Source: Rhodoglobus sp. (GTDB lineage Bacteria > Actinomycetota > Actinomycetes > Actinomycetales > Microbacteriaceae). Taken from it: 64,000 nucleotides of DNA. Below the pieces are notes generated by a model that saw only the letters and a program-made list of their open reading frames with translations, made no database searches and was not told the origin of the DNA. Numbering within the stretch: position 1 is the stretch's first letter; the number at the start of each line of letters is the position of its first letter. Below, piece after piece: positions 8,687 through 17,646 of this stretch. The stretch spans positions 34,549 to 98,548 of the forward strand of contig JAODLY010000055.1 in assembly GCA_025464445.1 (NCBI GenBank). Reading direction: 5' to 3'. Position numbers and translations under genes: made by a program.

Positions 8687-9808
8687 CTATCTCGCCCGAT
8701 TGCGTGATCGGCTCGGGTGAGCCACTGAGAGGGCCGAGCGGAAGCCGTCAAGCGTCTCCGAGGCGACCCTGCTCCAGTTGAACTCGCCCGCGCGTCGAAT
8801 CCCGGCATCGTGGAGCTGGGAACGCAGGTCGGGCTCCGTCACCAGACGGGTGATCGCGCGGGCGATTGACGCGATGTCAGCGGGATCGAAATAGATCGCC
8901 GCATCGCTGGCCACCTCCCTGAACACGGGGAGATCGGAGATCACGACCGGGAGGCCGGATCCCATGGCCTCGAGGATCGGCAAGCCGAACCCTTCGGCAA
9001 AGGACGGGACGGCGAGTGCGGTTGCGGTGCTCGCGAGCATCTCGAGCTCATGTGGGGCGACCCAGACGCGCAAATCAACCCATGGTTCGAGACCCAACTC
9101 TCGCACAATCGGCAGGAGCGGGTCATCTCCCCGGCTGCCGGTGACGACCAGGTGAGGACGGATGGAGGCGTCGACGAGCGCGAGCGCTCTCAGGAGCCCG
9201 TCGAAGTTCTTGTGAGGCCGCCGATTGCCCATGGCAAGCAGCAGGTCGGTGCGCCTGGTCTCGGTCGTCGTCGGCGACGTCGGCGTCCCGGCCAGATGGA
9301 CAACCTGCAGCCGGTCCTCGGGAAACCGCAGGTAACGAACGATCTCGTCCGCCGACACGCGGCTGTCTGTGAGTACCCACGCGGCGTTGCGCGACGCGAG
9401 GCGCTCCATCCACTTGACCGGCTCTGTGTACGCCGGTGTCGTCATGTACTCGGGATGGCTGAAGTAGAGCATGTCGTGGATGGTGAGCACCGTGGGAACC
9501 CGCGACCGCATCGGGCCCAGCGTCGCTGGGCAGTGGATGAGATCCACGCCCAGTCGCCCCGCCCATCGCGAGACCGCAAAGAGCTCGCCCCGTGCCCAGG
9601 CAATGCGCTGCTCCCCGCTGATGCCGGAGTCGATGACATCTCCGGGAAACCAGGAATGGTCGAGTCGGGAGCCCTCGCGGCTGGCCAGACCGACGAACGT
9701 GAACTCCTCGGGAACCGCACCAAGTGCCCGATAGAGCTCGCGGGTATATGTCTCCATGCCGCCCTTGCTGCCTGTGTATGACAGCATGTCGACGAGCACG
9801 AGGGGCAT
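8687..9808 (-). CDS. glycosyltransferase family 4 (mannosyltransferase-like)
   Basis: A 373-residue GT-B enzyme. The N-terminal acceptor domain begins LVLVDMLSYTGSKGGMETYT, with the glycine-rich acceptor loop. The C-terminal donor domain has LLLAMGNRRPHKNFDGLLRA and the signature PSFAEGFGLPILEAMGSGLP, which contains the conserved E-x7-E nucleotide-sugar site. The frame extends upstream, but the ATG at 9808 is preferred because the extension is not protein-like and runs into the promoter space facing gmd. It is the first gene of the minus-strand glycosyltransferase operon. The family suggests an alpha-mannosyl or related donor, matching the GDP-mannose genes beside it. Confidence 0.88.
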   Translation of the reverse strand: MPLVLVDMLSYTGSKGGMETYTRELYRALGAVPEEFTFVGLASREGSRLDHSWFPGDVIDSGISGEQRIAWARGELFAVSRWAGRLGVDLIHCPATLGPMRSRVPTVLTIHDMLYFSHPEYMTTPAYTEPVKWMERLASRNAAWVLTDSRVSADEIVRYLRFPEDRLQVVHLAGTPTSPTTTETRRTDLLLAMGNRRPHKNFDGLLRALALVDASIRPHLVVTGSRGDDPLLPIVRELGLEPWVDLRVWVAPHELEMLASTATALAVPSFAEGFGLPILEAMGSGLPVVISDLPVFREVASDAAIYFDPADIASIARAITRLVTEPDLRSQLHDAGIRRAGEFNWSRVASETLDGFRSALSVAHPSRSRNRAR

Positions 9809-9917
9809 GTGTCCAAATCCTACCGACACTCCTGAACTCTCTGCGCTGAGGGGCAGTAGTCGGTGCCTCGGTAGAGTGGTGCGGATCGAGATGCGATCAC
9901 CAGGCTGAGGAGAACCA

Positions 9918-10898
9918 ATGAAACGCGCGCTGATCACGGGGATCACGGGCCAGGACGGGATGTACCTGGGGGAGCTCCTGGTCTCTAAGGGATATGAGGT
10001 CTATGGCCTCGTGCGCGGCCAGAACAACCCCAAACTCGAGATCGTCCGCGCCCTCTTGCCCAGCGTCAAACTCCTCTTCGGTGACCTCACCGACCTGTCC
10101 AGCCTCCTGCGTGCACTTGATGTCTCCCGGCCGGATGAGATCTACAACCTGGGAGCAATCTCGTTCGTCGCATACTCGTGGGAGAACGCGTCTCTCACCA
10201 CTGATGTCACTGGCAAGGGCGCCCTCAACATACTCGAGGCAACTCGACTCCACTCCGGCGATGACCTTGGCAGGATTCGCTTCTACCAGGCCTCGAGCTC
10301 AGAGATGTTCGGAAAAGTCCAGGAAGTCCCGCAAAAGGAGTCCACCCTGCTGTGGCCGCGTTCGCCCTACGGGGTGGCGAAGGTCTTCGCCCACTACATG
10401 ACAATCAACTACCGCGAGTCGTATGGCATGCACGCGTCATCCGGCCTGCTCTTCAACCATGAATCGCCGCGCCGCGGGCCCGAGTTCGTCACGCGCAAGG
10501 TCTCGCAGGCCGTAGCGAGGATAGCGCTGGGCAAACAGGACAAGATCGTCATGGGCAACCTTGACGCGAGCCGGGATTGGGGATTTGCCGGCGACTATGT
10601 CGAGGCGATGTGGTTGATGCTGCAGCAGGACCAGGCCGACGACTACGTGATCTCGACCGGCGAGACCCACACCATCCACGAACTGTTGGATGTCGCGTTC
10701 CACCACGTCGGCATCGACGACTGGCGGCCACTCGTCGAGCAGGACCCCGCATTCATGCGCCCCGCCGAGGTGGACCTGCTCGTCGGCGATCCCACCAAGG
10801 CCGCAACAGTGCTCGGCTGGAAGCCCAAGGTCGGGTTTGAGCAGCTTGTCACGATGATGGTCGAATCGGATCTCGCCGAGCAGAAGAGCCTCGCCTAA
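9918..10898 (+). CDS. gmd: GDP-mannose 4,6-dehydratase
   Basis: A 326-residue extended short-chain dehydrogenase. The NADP-binding [14 protein letters not shown] motif lies at residues 8-21. The active-site segment [19 protein letters not shown] keeps Ser and Glu in place of the usual Thr/Glu, and SPYGVAK supplies the catalytic Tyr and Lys. [18 protein letters not shown] is diagnostic for Gmd. The enzyme converts GDP-D-mannose to GDP-4-keto-6-deoxy-D-mannose in the cytoplasm, the precursor of GDP-D-rhamnose, GDP-L-fucose and 6-deoxytalose. The ATG at 9918 has AGGAG five bases upstream. A second Gmd-like gene follows after 3 bp, so they are co-transcribed. Confidence 0.92.
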   Translation: MKRALITGITGQDGMYLGELLVSKGYEVYGLVRGQNNPKLEIVRALLPSVKLLFGDLTDLSSLLRALDVSRPDEIYNLGAISFVAYSWENASLTTDVTGKGALNILEATRLHSGDDLGRIRFYQASSSEMFGKVQEVPQKESTLLWPRSPYGVAKVFAHYMTINYRESYGMHASSGLLFNHESPRRGPEFVTRKVSQAVARIALGKQDKIVMGNLDASRDWGFAGDYVEAMWLMLQQDQADDYVISTGETHTIHELLDVAFHHVGIDDWRPLVEQDPAFMRPAEVDLLVGDPTKAATVLGWKPKVGFEQLVTMMVESDLAEQKSLA

Positions 10899-10901
10899 CT
10901 C

Positions 10902-11864
10902 ATGCCTATTGCGTTCGTCACCGGTGTGACCGGACAAGATGGCAGCTATCTTGTCGATGATCTCACCGGGCGCGGCTACGAGGTGCACGGCCTGGTGAAG
11001 CCCGGTGACTCCGCGACCCGCCTCGCCCCGTCGGTCATCGCCCACCAGGGCGACCTGCGGGATGCCGACCTGCTGGGAGATCTCGTCCTCGAGATTGGGC
11101 CGGACGAGGTCTATAACCTCGCCGGCCAAACCTCTGTGGCGGCATCGTGGGATGACCCCGTCGCCACCGCGCAGACGACGGGCACCACTGTCGCCGCCAT
11201 CGCGCAGGCGTGCTGGGTGTTGCATGAGCGTGGGCATCCGGTCAGGATGCTGCAGGCGTCCAGCGCAGAGATGTTCGGGCTGGCTGAGGAGATGCCCCAG
11301 CGCGAGTCGACGCGGATTGCTCCCGTTTCGCCGTACGGCGCCGCAAAGGCGTATGGGCATTTCATGGTGGCGTCGTACCGCCTCCGAGGACTGCACGCGT
11401 CGACCTGCATCCTGTACAACCACGAGTCACCGCTGAGACCGGAGACATTCGTGACGCGAAAGATCACGGCATCCGTTGCGCGAATTGCCCGGGGCGTGCA
11501 GGACGTCATTCGACTCGGGAACCTCGACGTGTCGCGAGACTGGGGCTGGGCTCCGGACTACGTGCGCGCCATGCAACTCGCCCTCGGGCACGAGTCGCCC
11601 GGCGACTACGTGATCGGCACGGGGGCGCTGCATACCGTGCGTGAGTTCGTCATCGCGGCATTCGAGGCGGCGAATGTGCCGGATTGGGAATCCCATGTCG
11701 TCATCGATCCAGCATTCGCACGCCAGGTCGATCCCCCGCGGCAATTGGCAGACAGCACGCTTGCGAGAGAGGTGCTCGGCTGGGAGCCCACCGTGACTTT
11801 CGACGAGCTTGTGGCAGCGATGGTGCATCACGACCTGGTCCAGATCGACACCTCGGCCGATTAG
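10902..11864 (+). CDS. Gmd paralogue, GDP-mannose dehydratase/epimerase-like
   Basis: A 320-residue extended SDR homologous to the gene just upstream. It keeps GVTGQDGSYLVDDL, YNLAGQTSVAASWDDP, QASSAEMFGLAEEMPQRES, SPYGAAK (Tyr and Lys) and NHESPLRPETFVTRKI, so by motif it is closer to Gmd than to typical GDP-4-keto-6-deoxymannose reductases. Tandem gmd-rmd pairs make GDP-D-rhamnose. Here the second member could be a diverged Gmd, a heteromer partner, or a reductase that arose from Gmd. It sits 3 bp after gmd, and its stop overlaps the convergent polymerase stop by 4 bp. The exact reaction is uncertain. Confidence 0.82.
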   Translation: MPIAFVTGVTGQDGSYLVDDLTGRGYEVHGLVKPGDSATRLAPSVIAHQGDLRDADLLGDLVLEIGPDEVYNLAGQTSVAASWDDPVATAQTTGTTVAAIAQACWVLHERGHPVRMLQASSAEMFGLAEEMPQRESTRIAPVSPYGAAKAYGHFMVASYRLRGLHASTCILYNHESPLRPETFVTRKITASVARIARGVQDVIRLGNLDVSRDWGWAPDYVRAMQLALGHESPGDYVIGTGALHTVREFVIAAFEAANVPDWESHVVIDPAFARQVDPPRQLADSTLAREVLGWEPTVTFDELVAAMVHHDLVQIDTSAD

Positions 11865-13153
11865 ACGGCGGTCGCGCTCCCGACAGCTGCGAATGCCCGT
11901 CGCCAACTCAGCTCTTCCGCAGCTTTCACGCAGCAGACCACAAACGCCATCCAGCCGTATTCGACGAGCATCGAACTTTCCGCAAGCGCACTCACTATGA
12001 GCGCTACGAGCACGAGCGCAGGCCAGGCGAAAACGATGCTGCGCCTGCCCCCCGCAAGCAGCCACGACCTCACGAAGGCGAGTCCCACGAGCACAAGGAA
12101 GATGAAGATACCGGCAAGGCCGAGCTGGAACCACACGTCGAGATAGGCGTTGAGTGCCGACGACGGAGACCGCTGGCCCGCGAACAGCGTGAATGGCTGG
12201 ATGTCGGGTCGCCATTGCCCGATCCACCCCGAGCCCAGCAGGGAGTTTCTGGCGATCAACTCCCACACGCCACGCCAAAGCGTGAGCCGGTAGGTGAGTT
12301 CGCTATTGCCGCTCAGGATCGTGATGAGTTGCGAGCGGAACGCCCACGCCGCGATCGCCAGCGCGATCGCGCCGCCGAGAGTGATCCACTGCCAAATCAC
12401 TCTGCGCGTTGGTTCGACCCTGCGCAGGAGAAAGAGCGCGAGCACGGCCACCGCGAGTGCGATCGCCACTCCCGTGACCACGGGAGACCGGGACAGAAAC
12501 ACGATCGCGCCCGCGAGCGTGATCGATCCGATGCCGAGGGGCCGGCTCACAGAGCGGGTGAGCAGCTCGATGGCGAAGGTTACGACACCGAGAACTGCAA
12601 CGAGTCCTATCTGGTTGCGCGTGGCCATGAGCCCCTGGATCGGACCGAGGCTGACGAGGCGACCCTCGATGCCGAGGAACTCGATGGGTGAGTCGATCAG
12701 CACGCCCGAGAATATCTCGAGGGTGAGAGAGGTCACGAGAACGAACCTCAGAACGTCGCCGAATGCCCGCACAACCTGGATCGTGTCGCGGGTCGTCGCG
12801 ACATAAACAGCGAGTACGGAGAACGCGAAGAGGTAGGCGAACCCGCCCAGGGTGGACCAGCGGTACGAGCTCCACAGCAACGAGACACCCGCCCATCCGA
12901 TGTAGATGATCAAGGACACGGGCAGGAAACCCAATAGCGTCGATTCGCGCTTGCGTGAGAGAAGTGTGGCCAGGCAGAGGACGACAAGAACGCAGAGGAT
13001 TGCAAGCAGCCCGGGCCACCCGATCAGGCGCTGGATAGTGCCGGCGAGGAAACCGACAGCGATTGCGGATACGGCAACAGCGCTGGTGACGCGCGGGGAC
13101 TCCAGCACCTCACGGACGAGAGCTACTGCATGCGCCGGGTCGAGCGGATTCAT
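11861..13153 (-). CDS. O-antigen ligase / Wzy-like polymerase, copy 2
   Basis: A 430-residue multi-pass membrane protein of the Wzy_C (O-antigen ligase/polymerase) family. Helices occur throughout, with the large periplasmic-type loop near residues 290-345 (SGWIGQWRPDIQPFTLFAGQ) followed by SSALNAYLDVWFQLGLAGIF. The loop-to-helix junction normally carries a conserved histidine (compare HAHNAWLD in the neighbouring paralogue); here it is Leu-Asn. Its ATG overlaps the paralogue's stop (ATGA), so it is the downstream gene of a two-gene operon. The likely role is polymerising or transferring lipid-linked repeat units on the outer membrane face. Activity is uncertain given the substitution. Confidence 0.8.
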   Translation of the reverse strand: MNPLDPAHAVALVREVLESPRVTSAVAVSAIAVGFLAGTIQRLIGWPGLLAILCVLVVLCLATLLSRKRESTLLGFLPVSLIIYIGWAGVSLLWSSYRWSTLGGFAYLFAFSVLAVYVATTRDTIQVVRAFGDVLRFVLVTSLTLEIFSGVLIDSPIEFLGIEGRLVSLGPIQGLMATRNQIGLVAVLGVVTFAIELLTRSVSRPLGIGSITLAGAIVFLSRSPVVTGVAIALAVAVLALFLLRRVEPTRRVIWQWITLGGAIALAIAAWAFRSQLITILSGNSELTYRLTLWRGVWELIARNSLLGSGWIGQWRPDIQPFTLFAGQRSPSSALNAYLDVWFQLGLAGIFIFLVLVGLAFVRSWLLAGGRRSIVFAWPALVLVALIVSALAESSMLVEYGWMAFVVCCVKAAEELSWRRAFAAVGSATAV

Positions 13154-14475
13154 GCCTTTGCCGTGTCACCCGTCTTGGTCTTAACGGCGACCAGTACGAG
13201 CAGGAAGAGCCCGCCTTCGACAAGCAGCCGGCTCTCGGCCACGCTCTGCACGATGAGAGCGACCATGACCAGCAGAGGGAGCAGCGTAGCCGCCGTGTAG
13301 CCGCCGATCCGAACAGGACCGGACTGTGGCTGATCGATGGCGAACACCCACGCCCGGGCGAGCGTCGAAAGCACGAGTACTCCGAACACGACGAGGCCGA
13401 GGATGCCGAGCTGAAGCCAGATGTCAAGCCAGGCGTTGTGCGCGTGCAGCTGCCGCACCCCGTTGTTCTGCGCCAGGTGGTCGAACGGCGCCACCCACGG
13501 CACCCAGTAGCTCACCCAGCCCCATCCGAAGAGCGGTCGCTGCTGGGCAAGCCCGATGACCGCGTTCCAAATCTCCGTGCGGTTGGTCAGGTCGGACGAC
13601 TTGCCCAGCAGCGCGAGCACCTGCTTCGAGAAGACGAAGGCGAGTGCAACGCCGCCGAGCGCGACGACGATGATGGAGCCAAAGGTGATCGTGCGGCTGC
13701 GGGGTGCTCGCGCGCGCCGCACGAACAACACAGCCACGACCACCAGCACGACCGCGGCGAGACCGAGGATGTTCGTAGCCGACCGGCTCAAGGCGAGGCA
13801 CAGGGCCGCAATCGTCAGCCAGAGAATGCTCCAGCGCTTGCGATACGCGCCGTCGAAGAGCTGGATGCCGAATACGACGATCCCGAGGAGCGCGACGAAC
13901 GAGAGGAGCGTCGAGTTGCCCACAATGCCCTGGATCTTGCCTCCGTGCAGCACATCGAACAGTTCGTTGCGGGACCAATAGAGCATGGGCGGGATCTTGT
14001 CGGGCAAGTGGGCGTAGTCGATTCCCGGCTCAGCCACGGGAGGAAGCACCGGCCGTCGGATGAACGCTGAAACGACGAACTCGAACACGAGGGAGAGGCC
14101 GAGCACGAATTTCAGTGCGAGACCCAGGCAGCGCAGAATCTCCGCCCAGCTGTACGTGACGGCGACGGCGACAGCACCGATCGCCGTCAGGAGCGTCGCA
14201 GTGACCCCGAGGGCGGAAGCACCAGGATAGAACGACCAGGCGATCGAGAGCATTGCGAGCGCGATGAACGCGATCAGCGGGTAGGGGAGTGCGCCGAATC
14301 TCCAGCGGTGGCGCTGCATCCACAACAGGGTGACGGATGCCGCAGCCATGAGCCCGACGAGTGTCGCGAAACCGGCCCACCCGATCGTGTACCGCCATGC
14401 ATCCCCCGCGAGCAGCGTGACCAGCATGAGCACCAGGAACGCCGTGCGGGCGTGGCGGTTCTCAATCAGTCGCAT
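13150..14475 (-). CDS. O-antigen ligase / Wzy-like polymerase, copy 1
   Basis: A 441-residue polytopic membrane protein of the O-antigen ligase family. The conserved loop, FGWGWVSYWVPWVAPFDHLA, is followed by QLHAHNAWLDIWLQLGILGL with the histidines typical of active ligase/polymerase enzymes. It uses undecaprenyl-linked oligosaccharide as donor on the extracytoplasmic face. It leads a two-gene operon with its paralogue (4-bp overlap), which suggests either a polymerase plus ligase division of labour or two polymers. The gene starts 10 bp from the end of the acyl-CoA dehydrogenase gene on the same strand and may be read through from it. Which linkage it makes cannot be told. Confidence 0.83.
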   Translation of the reverse strand: MRLIENRHARTAFLVLMLVTLLAGDAWRYTIGWAGFATLVGLMAAASVTLLWMQRHRWRFGALPYPLIAFIALAMLSIAWSFYPGASALGVTATLLTAIGAVAVAVTYSWAEILRCLGLALKFVLGLSLVFEFVVSAFIRRPVLPPVAEPGIDYAHLPDKIPPMLYWSRNELFDVLHGGKIQGIVGNSTLLSFVALLGIVVFGIQLFDGAYRKRWSILWLTIAALCLALSRSATNILGLAAVVLVVVAVLFVRRARAPRSRTITFGSIIVVALGGVALAFVFSKQVLALLGKSSDLTNRTEIWNAVIGLAQQRPLFGWGWVSYWVPWVAPFDHLAQNNGVRQLHAHNAWLDIWLQLGILGLVVFGVLVLSTLARAWVFAIDQPQSGPVRIGGYTAATLLPLLVMVALIVQSVAESRLLVEGGLFLLVLVAVKTKTGDTAKA

Positions 14476-14485
14476 GAGCCCAAGG

Positions 14486-15688
14486 CTAGACGAACGCCGC
14501 CTTGCCGGTGATTGCCCGCCCGACGATCAAAGTATTCATTTCGCGGGTTCCCTCGTAGGAGTAGATCGCCTCCGCGTCGGCGAAGAACTTGATCACCCCG
14601 TAATCCATGACGATGCCGTTGCCGCCGAACAGCTCGCGGCACCACGCGACGGTTTCGCGCATCCTGCTTGTCGTGTACTCCTTGGCCAGGGCGGAGTGCT
14701 CATCCTTCTGTACGCCCTCGTCGAGCATCGCGGAGACACGTGTGACGAGCCCGATCGATGCCGTGATGTTGCCGAGGCTTTTCGCGAGCAGTTCCTGCAC
14801 CAGTTGGTGGCCAGCGATCGGCTTACCGAACTGGATGCGCTCACCCGCGTACTTGACCGCTGCGTCGTATGCCCCGATCGAGTTGCCCACCGCTGCCCAT
14901 GCCACTTCGGCGCGCGTAAGCCGCAGGACGGCCGCAGTCTCGCGGAACGTCTTCGACTCCTGCAGGCGATTCGCTTCGGGCACAACGACGTTTTCGAGCA
15001 CGATATCGGCGTTCTGCACGATTCGCAGCGCCTGCTTGTTCTCGATGCGCTTGGCCGAGTAGCCGGGTGTCGTCGTGGGCACGATGAACCCCTTCACCTG
15101 GTTGTCATCGGCATCCCGAGCCCAGATGATCGTCACATCGCTGATCGAGCCGTTGCCGATCCAGCGCTTCGCCCCGTTGATCACCCAGTTGTCGCCGTCG
15201 CGCTTCGCGATGGTCTGCAGGCCCTGCGCGGTGTCGGAGCCGGAGAGAGGCTCGGTCAGTGCGAACGCTCCGAGCAACTCGCCGGATGCGAAGCGGGGAA
15301 GCCACTCGGCGCGCTGTTCCTTCGACCCCGCGACCGCTATCGAGCCCATGACGAGACCGTTCTGCATGCCGACGAGGGTGGCGACGCTCGCGTCGACACG
15401 CGCCAGTTCGAGGGCGACCCAGCCACGGAACACCGCGGAATTGGGGAACGACTGGGTCTCCACCCACGGCTGGCCGAACAGGCCGAGGTCGGCGAGGCCC
15501 TTGACCACAATGTCGCGGTCGAAGAATTCGGCTTTTGCCCATAGGTCGTTGGCTACGGGACGCACATTCTCCTCGAGGAACGCGCGCAGGCGCACGATGA
15601 GGTCTTTTTCCGTGCTGGTTAGTTTGTCCTCGTAACCGTAGAAGTCGGCGCTGATTGGCTCGAATGACATGTTCTGGCTCCATTGCAT
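14486..15688 (-). CDS. acyl-CoA dehydrogenase, GcdH-like
   Basis: About 400 residues, the usual length for a soluble FAD-dependent acyl-CoA dehydrogenase. Visible motifs are the FAD-binding FALTEPLSGSDTAQG and NGAKRWIGNGSISDV, the helical domain ERIQFGKPIAGHQLVQELL, and AEAIYSYEGTREMNTLIVGR, where the Glu of YEGT is the expected catalytic base. The pattern is closest to glutaryl-CoA dehydrogenases. The start at 15688 has GGAGG nine bases upstream; a second ATG at 15670 also has GGAG and cannot be excluded. It is divergent from manA. It probably serves lysine/tryptophan or fatty-acid catabolism and is not obviously tied to the polysaccharide genes on either side. Confidence 0.87.
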   Translation of the reverse strand: MQWSQNMSFEPISADFYGYEDKLTSTEKDLIVRLRAFLEENVRPVANDLWAKAEFFDRDIVVKGLADLGLFGQPWVETQSFPNSAVFRGWVALELARVDASVATLVGMQNGLVMGSIAVAGSKEQRAEWLPRFASGELLGAFALTEPLSGSDTAQGLQTIAKRDGDNWVINGAKRWIGNGSISDVTIIWARDADDNQVKGFIVPTTTPGYSAKRIENKQALRIVQNADIVLENVVVPEANRLQESKTFRETAAVLRLTRAEVAWAAVGNSIGAYDAAVKYAGERIQFGKPIAGHQLVQELLAKSLGNITASIGLVTRVSAMLDEGVQKDEHSALAKEYTTSRMRETVAWCRELFGGNGIVMDYGVIKFFADAEAIYSYEGTREMNTLIVGRAITGKAAFV

Positions 15689-15779
15689 TGGCGAAATCCT
15701 CCGAAAGCCTACGGCGCCTGTCAGATTGCGGCCCACGCGGTTGGTACTTTGGTCCAACGCGTTTCTTGGAGGGGACCCC

Positions 15780-16970
15780 TTGTTTGTAGGCATCACCAAT
15801 ACACCCCGGGACTATGCATGGGGGTCGGCTGGCGCGATCTCGGCGTTGCTGGGAACGGAGCCATCGGGCGGTCCTGAGGCCGAACTCTGGCTGGGGGCTC
15901 ACCCGGGCTCGCCCAGCCGGGTAGTCGACCCATCTCAGGTCGGTGGCGCGGCCACCCTGGAGGACTGGATCGCCTCCGATCCGGATCGCGCGCTGGGCGC
16001 GCACCCGGCTGGCGAGCCGCGGCTGCCGTTCCTACTGAAAGTGCTTGCCGCGGCATCCCCGCTGTCCTTGCAGGCGCATCCGACGGCCCAGCAGGCGATC
16101 GCCGGGTTCGCCAGGGAGCATGCAGAGGGCATTCCGATCGACGCGCCCGACAGGAATTACCGGGACGCGTTCCCGAAGCCGGAGATCCTCTATGCGCTCA
16201 GCGAGACCGTGGAGGCGCTCTGCGGTTTCCACTCGAGCGAGCGGCTGCGCGAACTCATTGAGCGGCTCATCGACCTGGAGGCCGAACTCGCGGGGCCGGC
16301 TAGCGAGCCCCTTCGTGGCTGGCTGAACCGAGCGGTGGACGATGACTCGCTTCACGACGTGTTCGAATGGCTTATCTCCAAAGGCCCCGGCGTGCGCGAA
16401 CTCATCAACCGGGTGGTCGCGATCGTTCGCGCCAACCCGGAGGAGTTCGACACCGTCGTCTTGCTCGCCGACGCCTATCCCGGGGACCCCGGCATCGTCA
16501 TCTCGCTCATGTTGCACCACGTCGTGCTCGAGCGGGGTGAGGCGCTCTATCTGCCAGCGGGCAATCCCCACGCCTATATCAGCGGCGTGGGCGTCGAGCT
16601 CATGACGGCATCTGACAACGTGCTGCGCGGGGGCCTGACCCCGAAGCACGTAGACGTCGACGAGTTGCTGCATGTGCTGGACTTCACGCCGGGACCGGCA
16701 CCGTACCTGCCCAGTAAACCCTTGGGCGCGAACGCGTTAGTGTTCCGTCCGCCCGGAGTCGATTTCGAACTCATTGCGATCGAAGGCCCCACCATTCTCG
16801 AACTGCACGGGCCGGCGATAATGATTTGCGAAGCCGGTGAGTTCCAGATCACCGGGAAGGCGTCGTCGTCACGGCTGTCTGCCGGGCAGTCGGTGTATGT
16901 CACTCCGGACGAGCTTGAGCTGGCGTTCGAGGGCGCGGGCTCACTCTTCGTCGGAACGACCGGGCACTGA
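15780..16970 (+). CDS. manA: mannose-6-phosphate isomerase, class I
   Basis: A 396-residue zinc enzyme interconverting fructose-6-phosphate and mannose-6-phosphate in the cytoplasm, the entry to GDP-mannose. Motifs include YAWGSAGAISALLGTEPSGG, LLKVLAAASPLSLQAHPT (Gln/His zinc ligands), ALCGFHS, and PAGNPHAYISGVGVELMTAS followed by the Arg-containing DNVLRGGLTPKHVD. The start is TTG at 15780, chosen because GGAGGGG lies just upstream and the protein begins as type-I ManA proteins do (FVGITNTPRDYAWGS). The longer frame to 15669 runs antisense through the acyl-CoA dehydrogenase start. It supplies the GDP-mannose dehydratases encoded 4-6 kb away. Confidence 0.92.
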   Translation: MFVGITNTPRDYAWGSAGAISALLGTEPSGGPEAELWLGAHPGSPSRVVDPSQVGGAATLEDWIASDPDRALGAHPAGEPRLPFLLKVLAAASPLSLQAHPTAQQAIAGFAREHAEGIPIDAPDRNYRDAFPKPEILYALSETVEALCGFHSSERLRELIERLIDLEAELAGPASEPLRGWLNRAVDDDSLHDVFEWLISKGPGVRELINRVVAIVRANPEEFDTVVLLADAYPGDPGIVISLMLHHVVLERGEALYLPAGNPHAYISGVGVELMTASDNVLRGGLTPKHVDVDELLHVLDFTPGPAPYLPSKPLGANALVFRPPGVDFELIAIEGPTILELHGPAIMICEAGEFQITGKASSSRLSAGQSVYVTPDELELAFEGAGSLFVGTTGH

Positions 16971-16988
16971 ACGTCCCGAGGGATCAAG

Positions 16989-17600
16989 TCACTGCGGGGT
17001 GCGGGCCGCGACGACGAATTCGTTGTAGGTGAACGACCGGCCTGCGATGCGCGGAAACGGAAACGAGTATCGCTTCTCCTGGGTGAGCCCCAGGTCGGCG
17101 ACCAGGCTATTGAGTGCCTCGAAGTCGGTGAACGAGACGTGGGTCGAGTCGGACGAGTAGCCCCGCTCCTGGGGAGTGATCAACACAACCCGACCGCCTG
17201 GTCTTATCGAAGGAAGGTAAGACCCGATCACGGCGCGCGCCTCGGCCGGGGTGAGGTGCTCGATTACATGAGCCACCAGCATCGAGTCGAAGGCGTGTGG
17301 TGCGCTCAGGGTCGGATCTGCGAAGAACTTCTCTACCGTGTACGCCTCAACTCCTGACGCAATCGCTGCGTCCACCGAGAAGGCGTTGTGATCGACCCCC
17401 ACCGACGCGGAATCGAGGTAGTGGAGATTGCGGCCATTGCCGCAACCGACGTCGAGGGTGCGCCCCAGGTGAAGATGGCGCATGTGGGCGCGCCACGGCG
17501 CCTGGACCCGAAGGACCTTCTTCCACCACTTGCCCTGGAGGCGATTGAGGCGCTCGGCATACTCGCGCTCGGCTGTGGCCGGTACCTCTTCGTTGTTCAT
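16989..17600 (-). CDS. class I SAM-dependent methyltransferase
   Basis: A 203-residue cytoplasmic methyltransferase. The SAM site is plain: motif I TLDVGCGNGRNLHYLD near residues 48-63, then an acidic GVDHNAFSVDAAIASGVEA, and LVAHVIEHLTPAEARAVI with PGGRVVLITPQERGY following. It converges on manA with an 18-bp gap. Location among glycan genes suggests methylation of a sugar or lipid-linked glycan, as for capsule and O-chain methyltransferases, but a small-molecule substrate is equally possible. Nothing in the sequence fixes the acceptor. Confidence 0.85.
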   Translation of the reverse strand: MNNEEVPATAEREYAERLNRLQGKWWKKVLRVQAPWRAHMRHLHLGRTLDVGCGNGRNLHYLDSASVGVDHNAFSVDAAIASGVEAYTVEKFFADPTLSAPHAFDSMLVAHVIEHLTPAEARAVIGSYLPSIRPGGRVVLITPQERGYSSDSTHVSFTDFEALNSLVADLGLTQEKRYSFPFPRIAGRSFTYNEFVVAARTPQ

Positions 17601-17646
17601 TGTTCTACTTTTCCACAGATGCTCCGGTTTAGCCCAGACGTCCTGC

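Noticed and set aside
10437..11423. 328-residue open frame on the minus strand across the two gmd genes
   Set aside because: It spans two real genes on the opposite strand and shows no protein family.
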